From contig VZSR01002395.1 of NCBI GenBank assembly GCA_013398615.1, positions 2,321,596 to 2,385,595 of the forward strand: a DNA stretch of 64,000 bases, read 5' to 3'. The notes beneath the pieces are model-generated. The model saw only the letters and a program-made list of their open reading frames with translations. It did not search any database and was not told the origin of the DNA. A program made the position numbers and the translations under genes. The first letter of the stretch is position 1. The number at the start of each line of letters is the position of its first letter. Source of the stretch: Brachypodius melanocephalos (taxonomy: Eukaryota; Chordata; Aves; Passeriformes; Pycnonotidae). Of this stretch, positions 32,201 through 43,187 are shown one piece after another.

Positions 32201-35200
32201 TTTGTACATGGGACTGCTCCACTCCGCAGTGGAGCTGGTCTTGCCTGCCCTGCTGCTGTCAGACACATGCAGAGCCTCCTCAGCTGCTGGGATGTCATCA
32301 GCACCGATTAACATCCCCTTTTTACGAATCCCTCTTGACCCTGCCCACTGTTCTTGCATGACTCACCCAGGGAGGTGACAGCACAGTGGTTGCAGGGAGA
32401 TGTGTTAGCAGGTCACAGATATGCACTTACAGGATTCCAAAATGTGAGCCCTAATCCCTTAAACTGTGCTGTGCAGGAGCTCAGGGCCACACTCAGCCAT
32501 GGGGTGGGACACTGTCACGGTGTGACCTCAGCCCCACGCAGCTCCCTGCTCAACCTCCCCTGGTGGGAGAGAATCAGAAGGGTAAGAGTGAGAAAACTTG
32601 TGGGTTGAGACAAACACGGTTTAATAAGTAAAGCAAAAGCCACAAGGCAGGCAAAATGAGGAATTTGTCACCACTTCCCGTGGGCAGGCAGGTGTTCAGC
32701 CATGCCCAGGAAAGCAGGGCTCCATCGTGTGTGACAGTTATGTGGGAAGACAAATGCCATCTCTTTGAATGTGTCTCCTTCCTCCTTGTTCCCCTGGCTT
32801 TGTATGATCATATATATGGTGTGGAACATCCTTTGGGTCAGTTGGGGTCAGCGGTCCCAGCTGTGTCCCCTCCTCCCCGCTGGTGGGGTGGGGTGAGGAG
32901 CAGCAAAGGCCTTGGATCTGTGTAAGCACTGCTCAGCAATAACAAAAACATCCCTGTGTTATCTGCGCTGTTTTCAGCACAAATCCAAAACACAGCCCCA
33001 CACCAGCCACTGTGAAGAACATTAACTCTATCCCAACCACAACCAGCACATTTCTCCACCTCTTGTTCCAAACCACTTACATCATGCTGAGGTCCCACAA
33101 TATCCAGTCCATTCTCATTCCCCACCTTTGGTGTAACACACATACATCAATCCCCTATTTTTTGGACCACCCCTGTAACAGAGCTCCTAAGTGTCCACTG
33201 AGTTAATTCTTTGGGCTCCATCTGTCCCAGGGGTCATTCAGGACAGGAGAAGGTGATGTGCAGTGTGGAGTTATTTTACAGTGTGCTGTACTCACACTGC
33301 TGCTTGTAAGGCTTGTCCTTCTCCCCCATCGGTCACTTGCAAAAGGGCAGCTTTGCTGTCTCCTAGTTACTGCAGCTCATTGTTCTCCTGCTAGGAATCT
33401 GGCCATTTCCCTGCCATCAGCAGTTGGTAGGACCACTGCAGCATCAAATCTGTTTACTGTGTGTCTGCCTTTCATTTCTGGGAAAGGAGAGCCTCGTGTG
33501 AGTGGTGCCAAAGGTATAATCATGTCCCTGGAACGTAGCTGGAGGCAACTCATAGCAAAAGTTGGGATCTTGTGTTGTGATGTGGCCCTGAGTCATCTTT
33601 CTGTCCCAGAAGTCCTAAAGGGTTGCAGCAATTGGGTTTTCAGCTGGGTAGCAGCAGGAGATGAGGTTCCTGGAAGTGCAGCTCAGTTAATCAGTAGTGC
33701 TGGAGTTCAGTATGTGCAACTCACACTGTCCCCATCTCAGCACCTCTCTCCAGAAATTCTGCTAGCAGAGTGCAAGAGGCAAGGTCTGCCAGGTACCTCA
33801 AACAGGGATCCATGGGGATCAGGGACCCAATTCTGGCTAAGCTCCCTCACTGCCCTGTCCTTGGCCAGTTTCCCTAAAAAAGAAACCAGGTCCAGTGTCA
33901 CATGCACATTTTGGGTCCAGTTTGAGTTGGGACCTGCTGGCTTCAAAGGGGTGCCGCTCTGTCCTTGGGATATTTGCCTGCCCTGGCAGCAATCCCTCTG
34001 GACAGGGTGTGTGGTCTTAGCCTGGGCTGTTGGGACCTGTACTTTGGGGCCGGGTACAAGACAGCAGGTCTTGTGTTTGTGTGTGGGGCAACTGTCCTGC
34101 TGTGGTGTGCCCTGGGAAGAGGCAGGAGAGCTTTGCCCTGTCAGCCCCTGCACCCCAACAAATAAAGTGTGGGACCTGGGAAACAAAAGTAGTATATTTT
34201 CCCTGCCTCTTTTTCTGTATTGTTGGAGCTGGGGCTCACTCCTGCTCTCTGGAGGACCCAGCTAGTGCAGCCTGGTTCCTGGAGCAGGCAGGGAGCTGGC
34301 ACCCATCCTGCTGCCAGCCCTTTCTGCCCATCCCTTCCCCCGTGCAGGGCAGTGAAAGGCCACGCTGTGAAGCTGCTGGCTGAGGGCAAACAGAGCCATG
34401 GGGACAGCGCCAGGCCAGCAGTGTGCTGGCCCTGAGAGCACACAGGCAGTGGCTGCCCAGCAGGTCACACAGGCTGGCAGGGCAGGGCTGTGCCTTGGCT
34501 CCGCCTGGGGCACGAGGGAAGGCTCATTACAAAGCCAGTGCCAGGCACTCGCATGCTGGGGAACAGCCAGCAGCCCCCTGGGGACAGCCAAGTCTGCTCA
34601 GCCACAGGGCTGCTTTGGCTCTTCCCTGCAGATTGAATTCCTGCTGAACTGGGGCAGTTGCCCACTCTGAAGTGGCTTCAGACTGGAGATGGCCCTGGCC
34701 CAAGCAGCTCATGCAAACAGGCTGAAAGGCCTGAGTGGCAGGACAAGCAGGAGGCCAGTTTGCTCTCCTGCCTTCAGGCTTCCTCCTGAGCTGAGCTGCC
34801 CTGAGCTCCCCCTCAGCCTCTGGTTCTGCTGCTTGGCTGGGGACAGTACAAGGAGCCTGGCAGAGCTGTGCAGGTGGGTGAGTTTTACTCTCCTCACCTC
34901 TGCAGGTCTGAATTAAAGTGCATTAATGTGTATGTGTGTGGCTGAACCCCACTGCTTTTCTGTTCTTTGGGCACCTCTGCACTGGGATGGGTGAGAGAAT
35001 GCCCAGGCAGGCAGGACAGAGTGACAGGAGAGAGGCAAAGCCTGAGGCTGGGAGCACTCAGAACTGGGCTGGCACTGGTTACAGCTGGAATGTGCATGCA
35101 GAGCTGGGAAGGGCCAGAGGCCAAGAAAAGCCCTTGGTCAGGTCAGCCAGCCCTTGGCTCCCAGGAAAACTTGGAAGCAGGTTAAGAGCATGGAGCTGGG

Positions 35201-38187
35201 GTGGGATGTGCTCAGACACATGGACAGCAGCTTCCAGGAACGGAGACTCAGGCAAAATATCCGTGTGGCTGGCCAAAGGCTGGGCTTACTGAAGGGACAG
35301 GGGATGGAGAGATTTGTGCCTCAGCTCCTGACTGTGCCTTCCACCTTCCCCTCAGTGCTACGAGACATCAGTGAGCGGGGCAGGGACCTGGAGCAGATCC
35401 TGTCTCAGTACATCACCTTCGTCAAGCCTGCCTTCGAGGAGTTCTGCTTGCCGGTGAGTCGGGTAGTGCCACCCCTGGGAGGGCTGGAACAGCAGCACTT
35501 GGTGCTCACACCAGCCTCCTGTGCCTTGCTCCCTCTCTGCAGGCTCTGCTGGCCAGGGCAGGGTGTGATGGGGGCTGTTTATACAGCCACTGCCTTCCTG
35601 GTGAGATCACCCTTCCCTTCGGGAAGGCAGCATGGCCAGAGGAATCCCTCCCTGAGCAAGGGCTGACAAACCACTGGGCAGCTCAGCCTGGAGGGGAAGG
35701 TCCTTGGCTGTATTTAGCTGGGAAATGTGAGGTCAGAACACCAGTCCTGGCAGGGTTTGCTGTGTCTGCCTCCTCTTTTGGGCTGTCCTGCCTGCCCTTT
35801 TCACCCTGCAGCGCTGCTGGCTTCATGCTTGGGAGGGCAGGGAAGCTTCTTCCTTCTCTCTGTTCAGTGGGATGTGGCCATGCAGGTTGCATTTCCTGGC
35901 TGGTGAGTGGCCAGGGTGACATGGCCTGCCTGGAGAAATGAAGCTGCTTTGGGAGCTGATAACAGAGGCAAGGCTCCCTGGCAGACAGGGACTGTGTGGG
36001 GGAATTTACTGCACTCCTGCAGACTTGCATGGAAGTAGCATGTTTGCAGGATCAGCCATTGTACACCTTTCCTCTCTGTCATGGAGAGGAACCTGTGCCT
36101 TGGTTCTCAAGGCTTTTCAAGCAGGTGTGGTAGTTACATGAGGATTTTTTTTTTCTTTTTAATTCTGGAGGAAGTGAGCCAGCAGAGTCCTGAAACCTGG
36201 GAACTGCTGGCCAGCACCACAGGCAGGAATTAAACTGTGCCTCCCACCTTAGGAGCATCCCTGTGCCTGTCAGCATCCTACCTTAGGAGCATCCCTATGT
36301 CTGTCTGGTCAGCTCTGCCCTTTACCTTAGGAGGGACTGATTCTGTGCTACAGGATCTTTTCCTAGCTCTTGCACAGCTCCCTTTTTTCAGTCTCACTCA
36401 GCTGTGGCTCTGGCGACCAATTCCAAAGCCCAGAAAGGCTCTTCCCAAGAGGCAGGTCCAGCTTACAAGGCTCCTCATGCAAGTCCCCAGCAAGATAAAT
36501 CCAGAGCTTTTCAAAGCAGCAGATGCTGCATCAGGCTCTTCTCATGAAGAGTCTGTAGGAGAACAAAGTGTGAAACAAGGAGGGCACAAAACTGCCTCGT
36601 TTCTATCCACAGCTTTGCAATGGTCTGCTCCCACTTCCAGCCTGGTGTAGGCTCAACTGCAGAGCAGCTGCAGGCTCAGCACCCACTGTTGGTGTTATTT
36701 GACTCCTAAAGCAGCCCTGGGCCAAGTGGTCCAGTGCTGGAACAGTCCAGCATATCCTGGTGATTTTTGATACGTCTGGAAGCATTTGGAGGTGTCAGGT
36801 GACACCCATCACCCCAGCTGGCTTGGTGGGGCTTGGCTGCCAGCTGTAAAACCGACACAAACTCAGGAGGAAACTGAGACTGGCACCTGCAGGTGAAACT
36901 GGGTCAGGACTGGTGTTCTGGATCACACCTTCTTTGGAGAGTGAGGTGGTAGAGAGTTCTGCCCCCTTCCCAGGCAGGGCTGGTGGCTGTGCCCAGGCAC
37001 GCCAGCTCGAGCTCTTGGAGCAAGTCTGGATTGGATGCAGGGGGAATGATGTTCCCAAGAGCATCAGCTGCTGGAGTCGTGTGATTATGAGGCTGCTTAA
37101 TTGCAGGTTTTGTTTAGGGTGCCTCTTACTGGCTTCTGTATGAGCTCATGAAAATGGAGTCAGGGCGCAAAGCATGGCCCTTGAAACACAGGGCAGAACA
37201 TGAATAAGAGCATCCAAAATGTACTGTCAGCAATGACATACCTCCCAGTGGGTCTGGGTAGGGCAAGGAGTGCCCCAGGGAGCAGGGACAGTGCTCCCAG
37301 CCTGGTGTCTCTCCACTTTTCCTGTAACACAGTGTTCTCTCTCCTCCCAGACCAAGAAATACGCTGATGTGATCATTCCCAGAGGAGCAGATAATGAAGG
37401 TAAGCACCCAGAGCCTGCTGTGGTGCCCTGGCAGCCAGCTTTGGGCTCTTGCTGTTGCCCTGGAGTTGGGTTGGAGGCAGCAGGACCTGCCACAGAGGGG
37501 ACTCAGGCCATTGTCACCTGAGAGAGAGCTGCTACCACCGGTGTGCCAACATGAATCTGTTCCCTTTGCTCCTGCTTGGAGTGTTAGTGACTGGGAGTTT
37601 GTGTTCCTCCAGAGGTGTGGGGCTGCTGCCACACCCTCCAGCGAGGACCTGGAAGGTGGTGCTGGCTATGTGGCCATATAAACACGGCCTTTTTAGCAGT
37701 CTCAGTGCCTGGCTTGTGTGGGGGCAGCACGAGGATACCTTCAGCCCCTCTGGAGCTCGGTGGCTGTGTCTGGTGGCACTGTTAGTTGACCTGCCTGGAG
37801 GTTGGCTGGGTTCATCCCACAAGGCAACATGCAAACGGGTCACCCTGGCTGGGATCACCCTGGCTGGGATCAGCCTGGTTGGAATCAGCCTGGTTGGAAT
37901 CAGCCTGACCATCCTGGCTTGAGGGGCAGAGGGATCAGGTCCCAGGGGGACAGGAGGGGATAGCAGTGGCAGGGACACAGCCCTGCCTTGTCTCTGTCTA
38001 ATTCGCAGCCACCCTAACACTTCCTCTCCCCCTTTTTGCTCTCGCAGTGGCCATAAACCTGATAGTGCAGCACATCCAGGACATTCTGAACGGAGGACTC
38101 AGCAAACGCCAGAGCAACGGGTACCTGAACGGCTACACTCCCCCGCGGCAGCGGCAGCCCTCAGAGTCCAGCAGCCGGCCCCACTGA
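29140..38187 (+). CDS. UCK2: UCK2, uridine-cytidine kinase 2 (exons 2-7; exon 1 missing)
   Basis: UCK2 transfers phosphate from ATP to uridine or cytidine, giving UMP or CMP in the cytosol. This is the limiting step of pyrimidine salvage. Exons 29140-29299, 30321-30417, 31193-31335, 35356-35453, 37351-37399 and 38048-38187 join in frame to 228 codons plus TGA. With the 33-residue first exon of the family this equals 261, the human length. In human numbering the frame keeps Asp62 (SQDSFYR), Tyr112 and His117 (PVYDFVSHS), Arg166 and Arg169 (LSRRVLRD), residues known to bind nucleoside or phosphate. The C-terminus ends SESSSRPH as in human UCK2, which separates it from UCK1. The P-loop GGTASGK exon is not in the visible sequence, most likely because of the gap at 20009-20108. 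The donor of exon 3 is weak. Confidence 0.97.
29300..30320 (+). other. UCK2: UCK2 intron 2
   Basis: Contains a short CR1 remnant at 29609-29675. A 226-codon minus-strand frame (29686-30366) overlaps the exon 3 boundary and is taken as a shadow. Nothing else recognised. Confidence 0.75.
29609..29675 (-). mobile_element. CR1 3'-end remnant
   Basis: CATAGAATTGGAGCATCATCG then TTGGGTTAGAAGGAACCTTA is a decayed reverse complement of the CR1 terminus. Very short copy. Confidence 0.7.
30321..30417 (+). CDS. UCK2: UCK2 coding exon 3
   Basis: 97 bases encoding DAFDNELIVKTLKEITEGKT through PVYDFVSHS and part of an Arg codon. It holds the nucleoside-binding Tyr and His. The donor reads GTCTAA, poor at positions +3 to +6. 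Confidence 0.97.
30418..31192 (+). other. UCK2: UCK2 intron 3
   Basis: GC-rich intron beginning with the weak donor GTCTAA and ending CCCCCGGCAG. No repeat or RNA gene seen. Confidence 0.8.
31193..31335 (+). CDS. UCK2: UCK2 coding exon 4
   Basis: 143 bases encoding KEETVTVYPADVVLFEGILA through DTDADTRLSRR. It contains the core strand VVLFEGILAFY and the first phosphate-contact Arg. Acceptor CCCCGGCAG, donor GTAGGG. Confidence 0.98.
32513..33050 (-). mobile_element. Endogenous retrovirus LTR, ERVL type
   Basis: 538-bp block bounded by TG...CA. On the minus strand it begins TGTGCTGGTTGTGGTTGGGA and ends near the decayed form of the usual terminal CCACGACA. This matches a very common avian ERVL LTR. 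The inner segment reverse complements to TTGCTTTACTTATTAAACCG, typical of its 3' part. It is inserted antisense to UCK2. Family naming is from memory. Confidence 0.8.
33051..33450 (-). mobile_element. Probable 3' internal remnant of the same retrovirus
   Basis: Directly upstream of the LTR on the minus strand lies GGAACAAGAGGTGGAGAAA, a purine-rich stretch where a polypurine tract is expected before a 3' LTR. The following sequence seems familiar as avian ERV-associated DNA. No intact retroviral gene is visible, and the outer boundary is a guess. Confidence 0.4.
35356..35453 (+). CDS. UCK2: UCK2 coding exon 5
   Basis: 98 bases encoding VLRDISERGRDLEQILSQYI through EEFCLP. This is the lid-like arginine-rich helix. 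Acceptor CCCCTCAG, donor GTGAGT, phase 0 at the end. Confidence 0.98.
35454..37350 (+). other. UCK2: UCK2 intron 5
   Basis: Contains a two-copy 34-bp repeat at 36247-36305. No exon, LINE or RNA gene recognised. Confidence 0.75.
36247..36305 (+). repeat. Two-copy tandem repeat, 34-bp period
   Basis: CCTTAGGAGCATCCCTGTGC at 36247 recurs at 36281 as CCTTAGGAGCATCCCTATGT. A third partial copy (ACCTTAGGAG) follows near 36323. Confidence 0.85.
37351..37399 (+). CDS. UCK2: UCK2 coding exon 6
   Basis: 49 bases encoding TKKYADVIIPRGADNE plus one base. Short exon with acceptor CTCCTCCCAG and donor GTAAGC. Confidence 0.97.
37609..37802 (+). repeat. Duplicated block, copy 1 (UCK2 intron 6)
   Basis: From CCAGAGGTG to CTGCCTGGAGGT. 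The core after GGAAGGTGGTGCTGG is nearly identical to 38790-38977, including TGGCCATATAAACACGGCCT. Both copies are in the same orientation with an offset of 1164 bp in the core. Confidence 0.96.
37841..37907 (+). repeat. Minisatellite, about 4.5 x 15 bp
   Basis: Units CACCCTGGCTGGGAT (two copies) then CAGCCTGGTTGGAAT (two copies), then a partial unit. It starts 38 bp after duplicate copy 1. Confidence 0.95.
38048..38187 (+). CDS. UCK2: UCK2 coding exon 7 and stop
   Basis: 140 bases encoding VAINLIVQHIQDILNGG through the Ser/Arg-rich tail ending RPH, then TGA at 38185-38187. The 3' UTR follows directly. Confidence 0.98.
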
Positions 38188-38789
38188 CCCGGGCAGAGGC
38201 GTGAGGCCACGGCCAGGCCCCTCTGTACATACTGTCCACTCGTCCCCCCCTTATCTATTTAAGAAAACCAGAAGGAGACGAATGCCTTTAATTTTTGTAT
38301 GTTGGGATTTGCCGAGTGAGAAGCAGCCGGTTGCTCGGGAGCCCGGACCACCCTCAGCTCCCCGGCCTTGCTCCATAACTCCTCCAGCACGGAACCGGCC
38401 ATAAATCTCTATAAATATAGAATTGCTCTATTTTTGTGTAAATGCAGAATAACGTAAAGTTACTTGCCGTAAGGAATTTGCCAGGCTCAGTGTTGCTGGG
38501 AGGGACTGGGAGAGGCGTTGGTGTCAGGATCTTCACCTCAAAAGAAGGAAGAACTGTGGTGTCCATCCTGGGGAAGGGCAGTGGCAGCTTCAGTGTGTTA
38601 CACCTGGGCTGGGTGTGTCTCTTCCTACCATTGCTGTTCAGGTCCAAGCAGCCTGGTTTTGGCTGGCAGGTGCTGCACGATGCCTCTGGCAGCTGGGAGA
38701 ATGATGTGGAATATCTCCCCTTGACTCTCTGCAGCTCCAAGTCTGAGCCTTTCAACAGCATCCCATTCTGTGCCTGACATCCCTTTCCA

Positions 38790-38977
38790 CCAGAGGTGGC
38801 ACACCCTCCACCCTGGAAGGTGGTGCTGGTTTTGTGGCCATATAAACACGGCCTTTTTAGCAGTCTCAGTGCCTGGCTTGTGTGGGGGCAGCACGTGGAT
38901 ACCTCCAGCCCCTCTGGAGCTCGGTGGCTGTGTCTGGTGGCACTGTTAGTTGACCCTGGGCTGACCTGCCTGGAGGT
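38790..38977 (+). repeat. Duplicated block, copy 2 (UCK2 3' UTR)
   Basis: Matches 37609-37802 with few substitutions. Relative to copy 1 it lacks about 13 bp after CCAGAGGTG and has an extra 11-bp CCTGGGCTGAC near the end. Confidence 0.96.
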
Positions 38978-39957
38978 CAGAGGTATGTCTCATTCCTCAC
39001 TTGGATGGGTTTTGCTCTTGTATGGGAGATTTTGGGGTTTATGAGGTATGGTTAAGGGCCAACCAGCCTCTTCTAAAAGGAAGGGGCAATGGCTGATCAA
39101 AGGCAGCTGCTGAGCTGCCTTTCTGAAGGACTCAGCAGTGTGTAGTGCTCCCTGGGCTGCTTTGCATCCCCATGTAGAACATCCACAGGTCCCCTTTGGT
39201 TAGTGTGACACTGGGTGCCCAGCACTGCTCTGCTCCCTGTTTTCAGAGCATGCTCTTGCCTGTCCTGTGTCCCTTTCACTGTCCTGGGGGAGGACACTGT
39301 CCCTGCAGTCTGTTGTCCCAAGGGCAGTGCCTTCCCTTGCCCAGGGTGAGAGTTACTCTCCCCTAACCTGGTGGTGCTACAGCAGCCATGTCCAGAGGGG
39401 CCTGGTGGGCTTGTACAGCAGATTTAGGGATGCCTGCAGAGGCCCCCTGCAAGGTGGGACAGTATGGCTGGAGCAGGGGTTTGGTGGGATGGTAGATCCT
39501 TCAGCCAGTGCTGCTAAGACTGACTTGCCCCTAGCAAAGCCAGGATTTCACAGGCATCCCACAAAGGTTGGAGCAGAGGCCCTTAGCCTTGCTCCCTCGT
39601 GGTTTTTTTCAGTCTTTCCAGAGCATTGGTTTTGCTCTGTGGTTAAGAGTTTAATGGACCATGCTGCATTGCTCTGCAGCCTGATGTGAGCTGGGACAAG
39701 CTTTGTTCTTGGAGAGAACAAGAAAGGAAACACCTCCCCCCAGTGACTGCTGCTGGGGCAGACTCATTCCTTCTTGCTCTGTGATGAGGCAGCCTTTTAT
39801 CCCTCTCCCTGTCTGCCAGCACATCAGCTTTGCCACATCCTGGTTGGCACCGCCTGATTCTGTGTAGGTAAGAGGGACCAGAGCCCTGCAGAACTGGTGA
39901 GGCTTCTCAGGGCTCATGCAGAAGACAAGACAAAATACTGGCCTCCTCTCCCCGGTG

Positions 39958-39963
39958 AATAAA
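39958..39963 (+). terminator. UCK2: Candidate UCK2 poly(A) signal
   Basis: AATAAA, the first canonical hexamer downstream of the UCK2 stop in this strand that I found. It would give a 3' UTR of about 1.8 kb. Nearby GTGTTGTCTCCTGTTT could serve as the downstream GU-rich element. No transcript evidence. Confidence 0.35.
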
Positions 39964-39980
39964 GACAGAAAAAATGGATG

Positions 39981-42900
39981 CTGGTGTTGTCTCCTGTTTG
40001 GTGCTGACTGCAGTCTCAGGATAGAAGCAGACTTGGCCAACCTTGTCTGAGTTCTGCAAGTCCAAGCCAGACCTGGAGCAAAGCTGCTGGCACAGATCAG
40101 TCCTTTGGTGAAGAAGAGGGCAGCAGCTCTGGCTTTTGGCTGGTCCCCTCCACTGTAAGGCCCAAAAAACTCACCTGACAAGGCTTTGAAAAGGGCTGAT
40201 GGTTGTTGATGTGCTCTGTGTTAGATGCACAGTAGAAATACTGACAAGATACTCTCAAGAGATCAAAACAACCAAGAAGACCTTAATGGCAAATTTAGAA
40301 AATCAAAGAACTTTGGCAAAAGGTTTAGAGCAGCATACACTCAACATAAAACTCTCAGAGCATTAAATTGGCCCATTCAGCTTCACAAACTTGAAGCCCA
40401 TTCCATTTTAACTTCCTCATGAATTCCAAAAAGAGGGAATTAGAGGAAGAAGAAAGCAGGAAAAGATAGAGAAAAGGACACATACTGCTACCCCTGCCTA
40501 GTGTTTCATCTGATAAAAATTCCAAAAGGAGACAGGGTCAAGACCTGTGCTCACCTCGAGTTCAGCATTAGCTGCTCCTAAGCCTTCCTGAGCCCTTGCC
40601 CCTGGTGGATTTTCCAGTCATTTGGACACCTCAGCTTGGTCAGGGCTCCAGGGGCAGGTATGGAGCATTGCCTCTGCTGTGTCAAGGATTGGCAGCCACT
40701 GCAGGGCTGGGATTCTGCCTCTAGGGATGGGGAATGTGCAGAGCAGGGCATTACCTCACCAGGGCAAGGTCTCACCTGCCCCTTCCCCCACACACAAGCA
40801 CCCCAAAATGTCTCAAGACATCAATCTGTCACACTCACTCAGCACCAGCGGGGTGCCAGGCAAGGGGGGACAGCTTTTAGCAAAGGGGTAAATCAGTTTG
40901 TGCCAAAACACTTGATGCCAGCATGGATTCAAAAAGGGGAAGTCAGGCTTAAACAACCTGATAACCCTCTGAAGAAACAACTGGCTTTGGTGGGTGAGGG
41001 AAGGGCAGGGCACACTGTCTGCCTTGCCTTGAGTCAGACATTTGATAGGATCTTCCTGTAATGTCCTTGTAGTGTTGATGTACGGGCTGGATAAACCCAG
41101 AGGCAGATGGAGAACTGGCTGACAGACTGGTCCCAGAGCGTGGTGGGGTCTGGTGGCAGTCCAGTAACTTGTGTGACTTGGTCCAGCCCATCTGACATCT
41201 TCCCTGAAGATCTGCATGGGGGAGAAATGGGCAGACAGAAACGTTTTGATGTTCAGCAAAGGGAATTGCAAAGTCCTGCACTTGGGGAAGAATAGATCCC
41301 ACATGCCAGTATGTGCTGGGACATCTGGAATGCACAGAGAAGGCTGTGAGGGTCCTGGTTGTCCAGGAGCCAGACAGCAGAGGGTTAATGGTATCCTGGG
41401 CTGCTCTAGGGGAAGTGCTGGGTTAGGGTGATCCTTCCTCTCTGTTCAGGTGTAGCCACACCTGAGTGCTGTGTCCAGTTCTGGGCTCTCGTGTACGGGA
41501 GCTACTGGTGAGAACCCATTGAAGGTTCATGAAGATGATGAAGGGATTAGAAGATCTCCCCTGTGGGGAAAGATTAGGAGATGTGGGATTGATCAGACTG
41601 GAGGAGGCTGAGGGGGAATCCTATTAACGTGTATAAATAGCAGGAAGGAGGGTGAAAAGACAGAGCCAGTGGTTGGACATGGACAAAACCTGAAAAAGAA
41701 GGGTTTCCCTCTGAGCATCAGGAAACATCTGCTGGGAGAGTAACGGAGCACTGGCACAGCTTGCTCAGAGGGGTTGTGGAATCTCTTCCTTGGAGACACC
41801 AAAACTGCACAAGTTCATGGGCAACTGGTTTGAGACAACCCCACCTGGGCTTGGACAACCTCAGCTGCCAGGAGCCTTCCGACCTCTGCCAGTCTGTGAA
41901 CTTGAAATATTTCTCAGCTGGGAGAGCAGCTGGTGCCAGCTTTATCCCTTCTCCTGAGTTTGGCTCTAAGCCATGTCCCTCCTCAAGGAGACTTCCAAAC
42001 TCCTTCTGCTGCTTTCCTCTGGCAGTGCTGGTGCTGGAGCTCTTGCAGGTAAAGGGGATGCAAAAGCCTGGTGTCCCCAAGCATCAGCATGGTTTTGGTC
42101 CTGAGCATCACCACAGTTTTGGCCCTCATCTTGTGCAGCTGGGAACATGGGAAGGTGCACTTTGCCTGGCAGTCTGTCCTCATGGAATCTGAAGGTGGCT
42201 CTCCCCATCTCTGGAAATGACAGAAACCCATCCTCTGTGTGACTGGTTTGGATTGCTCGCCCATCTGTGTTTTTCCTGCACACTTCTCCAGATGCTGAGG
42301 GCAGTATGAGCCAGGCCCAGCATGCCCAGAGTTTTCCAGGCCCTGCAGAGCAGCCAGGATACGTCCACCTGGGCAAGGTACTCCCAAAGCTGGCAGGTCA
42401 GAGGCCACGACAAGGGCTGGGGTTTTTTGTGCCCCAGGAATGACAGTCTCCTCCTGGAATGTGGCAGCTGTGGGGTGCCTGCTCTCTCCCACCCCAATTC
42501 TCCCATGTCTCCCAGAGCACACACACATTCTGGAAGCTCACAGACCTGGTGATCCCCCTCCCTCCCATGTTGCCCTTTTCCTGGATGCCCTTGGTACCAA
42601 AAGGACATGTGCCACAGGAACAATAAAATTTATTGGTACGAGCCTTGCAAGAAGATTCTGAAAGTCGTCTGCTCCTGGCAGGAACTTTGCTGAGTTTCAC
42701 AGACATGTCTGATGCACAGGCATGCTCTGACTGTCAGGGGGACAGATTCCTGGCCTTTGGGATGCCTGTGGGCCCTGGGAACACCCTTGGGAGGGTGGCA
42801 GAGGGGACAGGCAAAAGGAGGAGGGCATAGGCAGTGGAGGAGCCCCTAGCACAGGAGCCTTTGGTGGGCTGAGGCACCTTGTGACTGGTTGTTATCATGG

Positions 42901-43187
42901 ATGGAATTCACTGCTGTTTGGATGAAAACATTCCAGCTGGCATTGTTATCCAGCCCCTTCCAAACATCTGCTCCTCTTCCAGGTGTGATCCCACCAGCGT
43001 TGGAGTTCTAAGGACTAAGGAACCCAGTGGGCCATGGGCAGGCACTGAACACTGTCACCTTACAGGGACACATGGGCAAAATGGTCACCCATGTTAAGAG
43101 GAAAGCCAGAAATTCACAAAATGACAGATTATCCTGAGTTGGAATGGATCCACAAGGATCACCCAAATCCAGCTGCTGGCCCTGCAC
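39981..43187. other. UCK2-KLHL20 spacer
   Basis: Contains a long CR1 fragment (40917-41900). An AATAAAATTTATT at 42623 has no gene attached. Nothing resembling ANKRD45, CENPL or DARS2, the human neighbours of KLHL20, was recognised. Confidence 0.6.
40917..41900 (+). mobile_element. CR1 LINE, about 1 kb, decayed RT region
   Basis: Reads in sense order through CR1 landmarks: GCATGGATTCAAAAAGGGGA, then AAGTCCTGCACTTGGGGAAG, TGTCCAGTTCTGGGCTC, GACTGGAGGAGGCTGAGGGG and GTTGTGGAATCTCTTCCTTG. Many frameshifts. It is the longest LINE copy in the window. Confidence 0.88.

Larger units (their letters stand above)
31336..35355 (+). other. UCK2: UCK2 intron 4
   Basis: Holds an ERVL-type LTR and probable adjoining retroviral remnant (32513-33450). 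A 335-codon plus-strand frame at 33258-34265 begins inside that remnant. No other element recognised. Confidence 0.7.
37400..38047 (+). other. UCK2: UCK2 intron 6
   Basis: Short intron dominated by copy 1 of a duplicated block (37609-37802) and a 15-bp minisatellite (37841-37907). Confidence 0.85.
38188..39980 (+). other. UCK2: UCK2 3' UTR and downstream flank
   Basis: Starts after the UCK2 stop. An early segment, ATTTTTGTGTAAATGCAGAA followed by TAACGTAAAG, resembles a poly(A) site region but lacks AATAAA. Copy 2 of the duplicated block lies at 38790-38977. The first clear AATAAA is at 39958. Confidence 0.55.

Noticed and set aside
42623..42628. AATAAA as a gene end
   Set aside because: No coding exon lies upstream within the spacer; hexamers are common by chance.
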